Positions 17,735 to 24,475 of a stretch of 64,000 nucleotides of DNA are shown here, piece after piece (within the stretch, counting starts at the first letter, position 1; each line of letters begins with the position of its first letter). Position numbers and translations under genes: made by a program. Below the pieces are notes generated by a model that saw only the letters and a list, made by a program, of their open reading frames with translations, made no database searches and had not been told where the DNA came from. This DNA is from Acidobacteriota bacterium (lineage in GTDB: Bacteria > Acidobacteriota > Terriglobia > Acidiferrales > UBA7541), in contig JABCZG010000015.1 in assembly GCA_013289835.1 (NCBI GenBank), positions 1-64,000 of the forward strand, in the 5' to 3' direction.

Positions 17735-18283
17735 ATGAGCGCGAGGAAGCACGCGATTCCATTGGAATCTTGGCCAGCCAAACCGGCTGCAGAGCCACGC
17801 GACGCCAAACCTTCGCCGCAACAGCAGCCAATAGCCGACCCGTTGCCCAAGCCTGCGCTGCGGCTCACGCCACTTTTGGCCTCCCCGGCACCTCGGCGTT
17901 TCGTTCGCGTCCCCACCCACGCGGTCGGCGTGCACCCCGAGCATCGCGAATACCCGCGCGCCACGCTCAAACTTCCTCTGCGCCTTCGCGGAGTCGGCGG
18001 CGTGCCCGAAGACTTTCCGATTACGCTCGTCACGCGCGACATCAGTTCCACCGGCGTTTATTTTCTTTCTCCCAAGCAGCTCGCCACCGGCACCTCCATC
18101 GAGCTCGAAATCGTTCTCGTAAGCAAGCCCATGGGACTCGGAAACGTGGTCGCTGCCACCATGGCGCATGTGTGCCGGACGGAGCCCGCTTCCATGCCCG
18201 GTTGGTACGGCATTGCCGCGTCATTCGATGACGTTCAGTTCGACCGCGACGACCGCGTTCCTTCCCGCTTTCTGAAACCGTAA
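17735..18283 (+). CDS. PilZ-domain protein
   Basis: Probable cyclic-di-GMP receptor. The first 60 residues are proline/alanine-rich and likely disordered. The PilZ domain follows with the two diagnostic motifs: RxxxR as REYPR (71-75) and D/NxSxxG as DISSTG (102-107), then YFLSPKQL and the closing GIAASFDD strands. No output domain is fused, so it probably acts on a partner protein. GC-rich codon use matches neighbours. The 298 bp upstream region holds a short palindrome-like AAGTGT/ACACTT but no convincing promoter. Confidence 0.88.
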   Translation: MSARKHAIPLESWPAKPAAEPRDAKPSPQQQPIADPLPKPALRLTPLLASPAPRRFVRVPTHAVGVHPEHREYPRATLKLPLRLRGVGGVPEDFPITLVTRDISSTGVYFLSPKQLATGTSIELEIVLVSKPMGLGNVVAATMAHVCRTEPASMPGWYGIAASFDDVQFDRDDRVPSRFLKP

Positions 18284-18308
18284 AACTCCTTCACCGAACA
18301 ACAGAAGC

Positions 18309-18342
18309 CTTTTGCGCCTTGCTCTGCGTCCCCTGCGCGTTC
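18309..18342 (-). repeat. Dispersed CGCAGAG-type repeat, copy 3
   Basis: On the minus strand AACGCGCAGGGGACGCAG then AGCAAGGCGCAAAAGG; the most divergent of the four copies (see 5451, 6400, 47621). It lies between the PilZ gene and the HAD gene. Confidence 0.45.
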
Positions 18343-18382
18343 ATTGCGGGCGCAAGCCCGTGAAATACTTCTGCTACTCTAG

Positions 18383-19045
18383 ATGCCGATGTCCACAAGA
18401 CAAAAACAACCGATCGAAGGCGTGCTCTTCGACTGGGATGGCACACTAATCAATTCTTACCACGCCGATTCCTCCGCATACTTGGCCATGTTCAAGGAAA
18501 TGGGCATCGCTTGGGGAATCGAGGAGCTGGAGAAACACTATTCACCCAACTGGTATCACGTCTATCGCGCCGCGGGACTGCAGCGAAGCCGTTGGAATGA
18601 CGCCGACCGCGCCTGGCGCGCGCATTACGCCAAGCACCGCCCGAAGCTGATTGCCGGAGCACGCCGCATCCTGGCCAGACTGGCTAACGCGCATCACCTG
18701 GGCCTGGTCACCAGCGGCGATCGCGACCGCGTCACCAAGCAATTGCACGAATTTCGGCTCACAAGCATCTTCGCCGCGCGCGTCTGCAGCGGCGATACGC
18801 TGCGGAAGAAGCCTCATCCCGAGCCTCTGCGCCTGGCCCTGCGCAAAATGCAATTGGATCCGCTTGCTTGCGTATATGTCGGCGACGCGCCTCAGGACAT
18901 TGAGATGGCGCGGCGCGCCGGCGTGCGCGCCATCGGCGTGCTCGGTCCGTTTCCCACCGAAAAGCGTCTGCGCGCCGCCCGTCCGGACTTTCTCCTCGAA
19001 TCGCTCGAAGAACTCCCGGACGCGCTGAAGCGCCTGGCTCTGTAA
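18383..19045 (+). CDS. HAD-superfamily phosphatase (phosphoglycolate phosphatase-like)
   Basis: Cytoplasmic phosphatase with the HAD motif I DWDGT (nucleophile and general acid, with Asp-Trp-Asp in place of the usual DxD), motif II in VTSGD, motif III Lys in KKPHPEPL and motif IV GDAPQDIEMARRAG. The cap domain lies between motifs I and II, as in the Gph group. Substrate is unknown; phosphoglycolate or a similar small phosphate is plausible. Length 220 is normal. It is convergent with the LolA-like gene downstream. Confidence 0.9.
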   Translation: MPMSTRQKQPIEGVLFDWDGTLINSYHADSSAYLAMFKEMGIAWGIEELEKHYSPNWYHVYRAAGLQRSRWNDADRAWRAHYAKHRPKLIAGARRILARLANAHHLGLVTSGDRDRVTKQLHEFRLTSIFAARVCSGDTLRKKPHPEPLRLALRKMQLDPLACVYVGDAPQDIEMARRAGVRAIGVLGPFPTEKRLRAARPDFLLESLEELPDALKRLAL

Positions 19046-19072
19046 CCGCGCTGCAGTTGAATTCTCTCGGGT

Positions 19073-19966
19073 CTATGGTTTGACAGGAGTTTCTGTTGCA
19101 GACGGCGACGGAACGAACGGCATCGCGGCCAGTGGCTTGAAATCCGTCCACTTGATCACAATACGCACCGGGATCTGCAACTCCTTGATGCGCAGCGTGT
19201 CATCCGACCGCGAGTAGTCCGGAAACCAGTATTTTCCGTCCACGTTCTCGCGATACGTTTCGAACAGGCTGAAGGGCAATGCCGCGACGGTCAGCATGTC
19301 GCCCTGATCCGTCACCCATTTTCCGTACGTTTTCACCACTTCCAGATATTTGTCGTCCACCCACACAATCCCGTCAAAATTGGCTCGCTTCCGCTCCACG
19401 GTCTTGGCCTTCACCTGAAATATGTAGCAATCGACTTCGTCCACCTGTTCTTTGCCGAGATACTTCAGGTCGTAATTCTTGAGCTGGCCCGTGGTGAGCG
19501 GATAGGGCGGAACTTTTTGCAATCCTTCCAGGTCTTCCGGGCGTATATAAAAATGCTGCAGCGTGGACACCGGCTTTTCGATGACTTTCTCGAAATATTT
19601 TCCGTCCACATCCCGCGCCGGCTGAGTCACCATCTGGAACTCTCCCGATGGCTTTCCATCGGGGCCAAACTCCTGAATGCGCACCGTTCTCCGGTACATG
19701 TAGCGCGTCCGCGCCTGCAGATATTCGTCTTCTTTTTCCGAAAAGCGCTTGATGATTTCGGCTTCCGGAAGCGACGGCGGCGCCGCAGGCTCCGGCTCAT
19801 TTCCTATACGCGAAACGTGATGCTCCGGCGGAGGCTCCAGCGGCCCTTGCGGCGCATCTTGCGCCCGCAGCGGCAATCCTGCGGCGAGAATCGCGCAGAC
19901 AAGAACGGCTCCCCTCCGAAGGAAGGAAAGGCATTTGCCGAATGAAAATGGTTTGCCCTGGATCAT
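19073..19966 (-). CDS. Secreted LolA-like (outer membrane lipoprotein-sorting type) protein
   Basis: Exported protein of about 297 residues. The start MIQGKPF at 19966 gives a signal peptide (FLRRGAVLVCAILAAGLPLRAQ); the longer reading to 20095 adds an implausible N-terminus. After a proline-rich linker the body has strand patterns of the lipoprotein-sorting fold (MYRRTVRIQEFGPDGKP, DEVDCYIFQVKAKT, VWVDDKYLEVVKTYG). Related proteins occur in many copies in Acidobacteriota; their cargo is unknown. It ends in a proline/serine tail. No operon partner is near. Confidence 0.75.
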   Translation of the reverse strand: MIQGKPFSFGKCLSFLRRGAVLVCAILAAGLPLRAQDAPQGPLEPPPEHHVSRIGNEPEPAAPPSLPEAEIIKRFSEKEDEYLQARTRYMYRRTVRIQEFGPDGKPSGEFQMVTQPARDVDGKYFEKVIEKPVSTLQHFYIRPEDLEGLQKVPPYPLTTGQLKNYDLKYLGKEQVDEVDCYIFQVKAKTVERKRANFDGIVWVDDKYLEVVKTYGKWVTDQGDMLTVAALPFSLFETYRENVDGKYWFPDYSRSDDTLRIKELQIPVRIVIKWTDFKPLAAMPFVPSPSATETPVKP

Positions 19967-20121
19967 GTCAAATTGGATGCGTGTAACTCCCCGCCGGGCA
20001 GCTTGCCGCGGACTGGCGATGCAAGAGTCTAGCGTATTTGCCGCAAGCGTCCCTAGAGGAACACGCGACACGAGACGGTCGAAGAAGAATCGCAAGCTCT
20101 CTGCTACAATTTTCGGGGCTT

Positions 20122-20415
20122 GTGAGCGAACCGAAACAAGCGAAACGCTATTTCGTCTCGGGCATGGTCCAGGGCGTGGGCTTCCGTTATTTCACCCAGG
20201 ACGCCGCCGAGGAACTGCGCATCACCGGCTATGTCCGGAACCTTCGCGATGGCCGCGTGGAAGTTTTTGCCATGGGCACGCCGCACCAGCACGCCCAGCT
20301 TCGTACGCTACTCGAACGCGGGCCGCGCTTTTCGAGCGTCAGCGAAGTCCAGGAAGAAGACTCCGTCCCGGACTCCGAATTTGCCAATGGATTTCTGATC
20401 GCTCCAAGTGCTTGA
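20122..20415 (+). CDS. acyP: Acylphosphatase
   Basis: Small enzyme (97 residues) that hydrolyses acyl phosphates such as 1,3-bisphosphoglycerate and acetyl phosphate. The signature [13 protein letters not shown] contains the phosphate-binding loop and catalytic Arg; the catalytic Asn is in [16 protein letters not shown] at 20122 is chosen because it begins 12 residues before the first strand; the longer frame from 20038 is not conserved-looking. It is followed by apt with a 43-bp gap, probably in one transcript. Confidence 0.94.
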   Translation: MSEPKQAKRYFVSGMVQGVGFRYFTQDAAEELRITGYVRNLRDGRVEVFAMGTPHQHAQLRTLLERGPRFSSVSEVQEEDSVPDSEFANGFLIAPSA

Positions 20416-20458
20416 AACCGGTCAATTGAAATTCAGTCAGCGAACAGGAGACGTTTGC

Positions 20459-20980
20459 ATGGACGAACTGAAGAAGCTGATTCGCGAAGTCCCGGACTAC
20501 CCGAAACCCGGGATTCGTTTTTACGATCTCACTACCCTGCTGAAGGACAAGCAGGGCTTTCACTCCCTGATCGACCAGCTTTGCGGCCACTATGATGGCC
20601 GCACCATTGACATCGTCGCGGGAATCGAGGCGCGCGGTTTTATTTTTGCTCCGGCCTTGGCGTATCGCCTCAACGCCGGCTTTGTTCCGGTTCGCAAGCC
20701 GAATAAACTCCCGGCCAAGACCGCCAGCATTTCTTATTCCTTGGAGTACGGCAAGGATTCGCTCGAAATCCACGAGGACGCCATCAAGCCCGGCCAGCGC
20801 GTCATCATTTGCGACGACCTACTGGCCACCGGCGGCACCGCTGTGGCCACGGCCAAGCTGATCGAGAAGCTTGGAGGTGTCGTGGAAGGCGCCGCCTTTG
20901 CCGTCGAACTTACCTTCCTCAACGGCCGCAGAAAACTGTCCAGTCTGGACGTTTTCTCCCTGATTCAGTACGACAATTAG
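20459..20980 (+). CDS. apt: Adenine phosphoribosyltransferase
   Basis: Salvages adenine with PRPP to AMP. Complete 173-residue protein: [17 protein letters not shown] at the N-terminus, [10 protein letters not shown], the PRPP motif [14 protein letters not shown] and C-terminal LNGRRKL. The ATG at 20459 has AGGAG 8 nt upstream. Its last 54 codons are duplicated in decayed form at 21508-21667 on the far side of the OsmC-family gene, so this locus has been rearranged. The functional copy here shows no damage. Confidence 0.97.
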   Translation: MDELKKLIREVPDYPKPGIRFYDLTTLLKDKQGFHSLIDQLCGHYDGRTIDIVAGIEARGFIFAPALAYRLNAGFVPVRKPNKLPAKTASISYSLEYGKDSLEIHEDAIKPGQRVIICDDLLATGGTAVATAKLIEKLGGVVEGAAFAVELTFLNGRRKLSSLDVFSLIQYDN

Positions 20981-21042
20981 GATATCGTTCTCGCGCTGTA
21001 ACTTTTCACTCCGCACGTCATCTCACGAGTCGGGAGGCCATC

Positions 21043-21504
21043 ATGGGAGAAGTGATTCATACCGCTCGAATCCGCCTGGTGCAGAAGAAGCGCCCCTTCC
21101 GCGACGCATACATCGAAGGGTTTGAAGAGCCGCTGCATTTCGGCACGCACGGCGGCTACGCCAAGTACTACGGCGTGAAAGACAGCGAGCCGATGCCCAC
21201 CACCATCGATCACGTCATCTCCGCCCTCGCCGGTTGACTGACCGGCACACTTGCCGGCGCGCTGGAAGCGCGCGGAATCCCCGCAGCAAATCATCTCGAA
21301 GCCGACGTCGAAGGCCGCATCGAAGCCGATGACAAACTCTTCCGCATCGCCGCCGTGAACCTGCGCTACAAACTGAAGATCCCGAAGGGCAAGCGCGCCG
21401 AAGCCGACCGCGCTCTCGCGCATCACGAAAACTCTTGCCCCGTCCACATGAGCATCAAAAAAGGCTTCGAAGTAACCTGGTCCGCCGACGTCGAAGAAGT
21501 ATAA
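21043..21504 (+). CDS. Putative selenocysteine-containing OsmC/Ohr-family peroxidase (TGA at codon 65 read as Sec)
   Basis: The frame runs for 64 codons from ATG 21043 (GGGAGG 5 nt upstream), meets TGA at 21235-21237, then continues open for 88 codons to TAA at 21502-21504. Both parts belong to one OsmC-like protein of 153 residues. The TGA falls in ALAG-U-LTGTLA, exactly where OsmC proteins have GC (E. coli Cys59). The resolving cysteine is kept as C132 in ENSCPVH, 67 residues later; the Cys-type paralogue at 52992 has C57 and C123, 66 apart. OsmC/Ohr enzymes reduce organic hydroperoxides using these two residues. A bSECIS-like hairpin follows the TGA and selA lies at 42462. A nonsense mutation or a base error is the alternative, but frame conservation argues against it. 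Confidence 0.88.
21238..21275 (+). promoter_or_regulatory. Candidate bacterial SECIS element
   Basis: Just after the TGA, GCGCGC (21257-21262) and GCGCGC (21268-21273) form a self-complementary 6-bp stem with loop TGGAA. The loop begins 25 nt after the TGA and has G among its first two bases, fitting the usual bacterial SECIS model (loop 16-37 nt from UGA, stem of at least 4 bp). Two more pairs (21254-21255 with 21274-21275) extend the stem past a bulged G. A weaker hairpin CCGGCA/TGCCGG (21242-21257) could compete. It lies inside the coding region, as bacterial SECIS elements do. Confidence 0.7.
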
Positions 21505-21507
21505 ATC

Positions 21508-21667
21508 CTACTTGCGGCCACGCTGCCACGGCAGTGAAACTGATCGAGCAACTTGACGGCACGGTGGAAGTCCCCGCCTTTGCCTTTGAGTTCACTTTCC
21601 TCAATAGCCGAAAGATAAAGTAATGAATGGTCTTGATGTTTTCTCGCTGATTCAGTAGGACAATTGA
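21508..21667 (+). pseudogene. Degraded copy of the 3' end of apt
   Basis: This stretch matches the last 160 bases of apt (20819-20980) along its length. It still reads TAVKLIEQLDGTVEVPAFAF and then FTFLNSRK, against apt [21 protein letters not shown], but then a stop and a frame change occur. The end CTTGATGTTTTCTCGCTGATT matches apt closely, with TAG in place of the Tyr codon. It lacks the 5' two thirds and a start, so it is not a gene. It brackets the OsmC-family gene together with apt and marks a past duplication or insertion. Confidence 0.88.
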
Positions 21668-21679
21668 GTCCACAAGGAC

Positions 21680-22207
21680 GTGGCACTGGAATGGGTAGGC
21701 GGAATGACGGCAGATGAGCTTAACGCTATCGAGAGATTCCCGGTCATCGCTGAAGAATTCTGTCATTTGATCGACGATTGCGACAACGCCAATCGCAAAC
21801 AGCTTGTGCGGGAGCTCGCAATGCATCTCGCGAGGCTATGCGAAGTGGCGGTACGCTTACCGCAGGTGGATCCTGCTACAAACGGAGTTGCCCACGCGCC
21901 TGAAATCGTCGCAGCCCACACAGAGGAATGGACAAAGCTATCAGGTAGTCTTCGGCAGATCCTTGGACCTTTGGACGGTTACTGGGAAGTTTTTGACCCG
22001 ACTCAAAAGGAAAAACCGATTTTTTGCTCTCTCGCCATTGATATTGCTGAAATCTATCTTGATCTGAAGGACGCGCTGAAGCTTCTGAAGAGCGGCGCAG
22101 CCCTAAACGATATCCACTGGGAATGGCGCTTTGATTTTCGCTCACATTGGTCAAAACATGCAGCGAGCGCCCTTAGAGTGATGTTCCTCATCTCAGACCT
22201 TGCGTGA
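21680..22207 (+). CDS. DUF5063-family protein
   Basis: A 175-residue cytoplasmic protein of unknown role. The C-terminal half shows the block I associate with DUF5063: LGPLDGYWEVFDP, SLAIDIAEIYLDLKDALKLL and WEWRFDFRSHWSKHAASALR. It is all helical with no catalytic residues evident. The start is unclear: GTG 21680 or ATG 21704; neither has a well-spaced site. Base composition is a little lower in GC than the neighbours, and it follows the apt remnant, so it may be part of the same inserted or rearranged segment. It ends 15 bp inside the convergent rlmB. Confidence 0.8.
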   Translation: MALEWVGGMTADELNAIERFPVIAEEFCHLIDDCDNANRKQLVRELAMHLARLCEVAVRLPQVDPATNGVAHAPEIVAAHTEEWTKLSGSLRQILGPLDGYWEVFDPTQKEKPIFCSLAIDIAEIYLDLKDALKLLKSGAALNDIHWEWRFDFRSHWSKHAASALRVMFLISDLA

Positions 22208-22942
22208 GGAACTTCTTCTCTGCCGGATGGCTTCGAAGAGCACAACGCCTGCGGCGACGGATACGTTGAGCGACCGCACTGGGCCAGTCGTGGGCAGCTT
22301 AACCACAAAATCGCACCGCTTGCGCGTCAACTCGTGCAGGCCTTTGCCTTCGCTGCCGAGAACGATACCGGTCGGCGAGGTGTAATCCACTTCCGTGTAA
22401 TTCTTGTCCCCGTCTTCATCCAACCCCACCAGCCAGTAGCCCGCTTCTTTCAATTCCTCCATCGTGCGCACCAGGTTCGTCACCTTCGCGACCGGCAAGT
22501 GCTCCAGCGCCCCCGCCGACGCCCGCGCCACCGTATCCGTCAATCCCGCCGCGCGCCGCTCCGGAATCACCACGCCATGCGCCCCCGCCGCCAGCGTCGT
22601 TCGAACAATCGCCCCCAGATTGTGCGGATCTTCCACGCCATCCAGCAGCACGATCAATCCCATTCCCCCGTGGTTCCCATTGGCCCGCGCCAGAATGTCT
22701 TCCAATGTCGCCGCCCTGCGCGCCGCGGCTAGCGCGACCACTCCCTGGTGATCTTTCGAATCCGCTATCCGGTCCAATTGCGCGCGATCTTCAAAGCGCA
22801 CCGGAACGCCCTGCTTCCGCGCCAGCTGCACGATCTCCTCAACGCGCGTATCCTGCCGCCCCTTGGCGATGGCAATACGGTCAATCGGCCGCTGCGCCTC
22901 CAGCGCCTCCTTCACCGCATGAATCCCCGTCAATCGGTCCAT
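22193..22942 (-). CDS. rlmB: 23S rRNA (guanosine-2'-O)-methyltransferase RlmB-like (TrmH family)
   Basis: SPOUT-class methyltransferase that methylates the ribose of a 23S guanosine (G2251 in E. coli) with SAM. The N-terminal substrate-binding domain (MDRLTGIHAVKEAL) is followed by the knotted SPOUT core with motif 1 DGVEDPHNLGAIVRTT, motif 2 IVLGSEGKGL and motif 3 PTTGPVRSLNVSVAAGV. Length 249 is normal. The related tRNA methylase TrmH is less likely given the N-terminal domain. The 3' end overlaps the DUF5063 gene by 15 bp. Confidence 0.95.
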   Translation of the reverse strand: MDRLTGIHAVKEALEAQRPIDRIAIAKGRQDTRVEEIVQLARKQGVPVRFEDRAQLDRIADSKDHQGVVALAAARRAATLEDILARANGNHGGMGLIVLLDGVEDPHNLGAIVRTTLAAGAHGVVIPERRAAGLTDTVARASAGALEHLPVAKVTNLVRTMEELKEAGYWLVGLDEDGDKNYTEVDYTSPTGIVLGSEGKGLHELTRKRCDFVVKLPTTGPVRSLNVSVAAGVVLFEAIRQRRSSSRKV

Positions 22943-22987
22943 AGAGAAATCAGTCTACAGGCGCCCGCCCGCCGTTAAAAGGAATTG

Positions 22988-23012
22988 GTAGAACAGGCAC
23001 TCCTGCCTGTTC
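22988..23012 (+). repeat. 25-bp palindromic repeat, copy A
   Basis: GTAGAACAGGC, loop ACTCCT, GCCTGTTC. It is one of three closely similar palindromes (also 31587-31611 and 31642-31666), REP-like, in the gap between rlmB and the GltX-like gene. Confidence 0.8.
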
Positions 23013-23052
23013 CCGCCCCTCAAGGCAAGTCGCCAGCATCCGCCTCGCACAC

Positions 23053-23601
23053 TTATTCCAGCGCCAAACAAAACTCCAAAATCCTCGCCCGCGCCGACTT
23101 CACCCCAACCGCAAACCCCAACCCCGCCGCTTCATCCAGCAACAAAATCACCCGATCCAATTCCCCCTCCCCCGCCCGCCCTGCCAACGCCAATCGAATC
23201 GGATGAAACAGCTCCCGCCCCCGCAAATCCATCCCCTCCTTCAACCTCGTAACGATCTCCTTTAACCGCTCCGAATCCAGCGCCCCACCCTCGAGCAGCT
23301 GCAAAGCCACCTCCCGAATCACCTCACGCGCCGCATACCGCGAAAGCACAGCATGGCTCTCCACCTTGCCGAGAATTTCCCCCGCATCATAATGAAAAAC
23401 AAGCGCGAGTAGCTCGCTCAGTGCCGTACGATCCGCCGCATGTCCGCCCAGTAGCGCCGCAGCGCGGTCACACCAAGCCACCTGTTCCGGCGTCGGCTCA
23501 GTCGCAAGCCATACCCGTTCCCGCAGAATCGCCAGAACGTCAGCCGCGCCATACGGGTTTACCGCTGATGTAGACTCCTCTGGGGCATCGCCAGCGTGCA
23601 T
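23053..23601 (-). CDS. Stand-alone glutamyl-tRNA-synthetase anticodon-binding-like protein
   Basis: A 182-residue soluble protein. The C-terminal half (RLKEGMDLRGRELFHPIRLALAG, then ELDRVILLLDEAAGLG) closely follows the end of class I GluRS (the GLKGK-x-LFMPLR-x-ALTG pattern of the anticodon-binding domain). No catalytic domain (HIGH, KMSKS) is present in the gene or nearby. Known precedents are truncated synthetase paralogues that modify tRNA or act as regulators, but those keep the catalytic half; here it is the anticodon half that remains. Function unknown. It sits in the housekeeping block between rlmB and ispF. Confidence 0.72.
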   Translation of the reverse strand: MHAGDAPEESTSAVNPYGAADVLAILRERVWLATEPTPEQVAWCDRAAALLGGHAADRTALSELLALVFHYDAGEILGKVESHAVLSRYAAREVIREVALQLLEGGALDSERLKEIVTRLKEGMDLRGRELFHPIRLALAGRAGEGELDRVILLLDEAAGLGFAVGVKSARARILEFCLALE

Positions 23602-23669
23602 GAGGGGGATTGTAGCCTAGCGTCCCCCTCTTCGCCCTGCCGCCGATTTTCCAGCTCGGCAACTTTTCC

Positions 23670-23698
23670 TTGACGGACCTTCATTTTGAGCCTACGAT
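23670..23698 (+). promoter_or_regulatory. Candidate sigma-70 promoter with no plus-strand gene downstream
   Basis: TTGACG (23670-23675), exactly 17 bp, TACGAT (23693-23698). Both flanking genes are on the minus strand, so it would drive only a short RNA ending at the terminator at 23722-23745. Confidence 0.5.
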
Positions 23699-23721
23699 TT
23701 ATTCAGGAAAAAGTGTGGAGT

Positions 23722-23745
23722 GCGGCAGCTCTGCTGCCGCTTTTT
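23722..23745 (+). terminator. Intrinsic terminator (plus strand)
   Basis: GCGGCAGC / GCTGCCGC perfect 8-bp stem, loop TCT, followed by TTTTT. Only about 20 bp separates the presumed start site from the stem, so the RNA would be about 40 nt. It lies in the 394-bp gene-free stretch 23602-23995, which otherwise holds the inverted repeat and the G-tract below. Confidence 0.65.
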
Positions 23746-23867
23746 CATTTTCAGCCCTGGGTTTACCGCAGACAAGTAAGGCTCCCCTGCACCCAATCAC
23801 ATAGGGCTGCCCCCGAACTATGTCAACCTGTAAGTCTTTTAGGAGCAACAGTTACAAGATTGTCCGC

Positions 23868-23922
23868 AAGTGTTGATTCTAAACCAGTTACAGAAACGCT
23901 AACTCATTTGGAATCAACACTT
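23868..23922. repeat. 12-bp perfect inverted repeat
   Basis: AAGTGTTGATTC (23868-23879) and GAATCAACACTT (23911-23922) flank 31 bp. The local sequence is AT-rich compared with the genome and includes further GTTAC/GTAAC words, suggesting debris of a mobile element, though no transposase is present. Confidence 0.7.
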
Positions 23923-23932
23923 ACAAAAAAAC

Positions 23933-23957
23933 GGGGGAGGGGGTGGGGGGTAGCGGG
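23933..23957 (+). other. G-quadruplex-forming tract
   Basis: Four G runs of 5, 5, 6 and 3 separated by A, T and TAGC. Such loops of 1, 1 and 4 nt favour a stable quadruplex in the plus strand, which is the template strand for the ispD-ispF transcript that ends 39 bp away. Confidence 0.65.
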
Positions 23958-23995
23958 ATGCCATTCGCATCCCATTCTAAATACGGATGGACTGT

Positions 23996-24475
23996 TTAAC
24001 GGGAGACAAGTGTAGCCACAACATGCGCCGCGATGGCCTCACCGCGGCCGATGGCGTCCACGCCTTCATTGGTCTTGGCTTTGAGGTGAATCTTCTCCGC
24101 CGGCACGCCGAGCGATTTTGCCAGCGCCTCGCGCATCCTGGGAAAATGCGGACCAAGCTTCGGTTTCTCCGTGATCACCACGGCATCCACGTGCTCAATC
24201 ACAAAATGTTTTTCTTCCAGGAGTTTCCGCGCGTGCTCCAGAAACAGCAAGCTGTTCGCGCCCTTCCACTTCGGATCCGTGTCCGGGAAATGCGTCCCGA
24301 TATCCCCGAGCCCCGCCGCCCCCAGCAACGCATCGCAGAGCGCATGCGCCAACACGTCCCCGTCGGAATGGCCCACCGGCCCTTTTTCAAACGGCAGTTC
24401 GATCCCGCCGACAATCAGCTTCCGCCCCTCCGCCAGCCGGTGCAGGTCGTACCCGATGCCGCAGCGCGTGCTCAC
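23996..24475 (-). CDS. ispF: 2-C-methyl-D-erythritol 2,4-cyclodiphosphate synthase
   Basis: Fifth enzyme of the MEP isoprenoid pathway; makes MEcPP from CDP-ME 2-phosphate as a trimer. Metal ligands are seen in GYDLHRL (D and H) and in the GHSDGDVLAHALCDALLGA block; the C-terminal block LKAKTNEGVDAIGRGEAIAAHV is characteristic. The length of 159 is normal. Its start overlaps the ispD stop by 4 bp, so the pair is translated together. Confidence 0.97.
   Translation of the reverse strand: MSTRCGIGYDLHRLAEGRKLIVGGIELPFEKGPVGHSDGDVLAHALCDALLGAAGLGDIGTHFPDTDPKWKGANSLLFLEHARKLLEEKHFVIEHVDAVVITEKPKLGPHFPRMREALAKSLGVPAEKIHLKAKTNEGVDAIGRGEAIAAHVVATLVSR

Noticed and set aside
21508..21667. Second apt gene
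   Set aside because: Only the last third is present, with a frameshift and stop; it is a relic.
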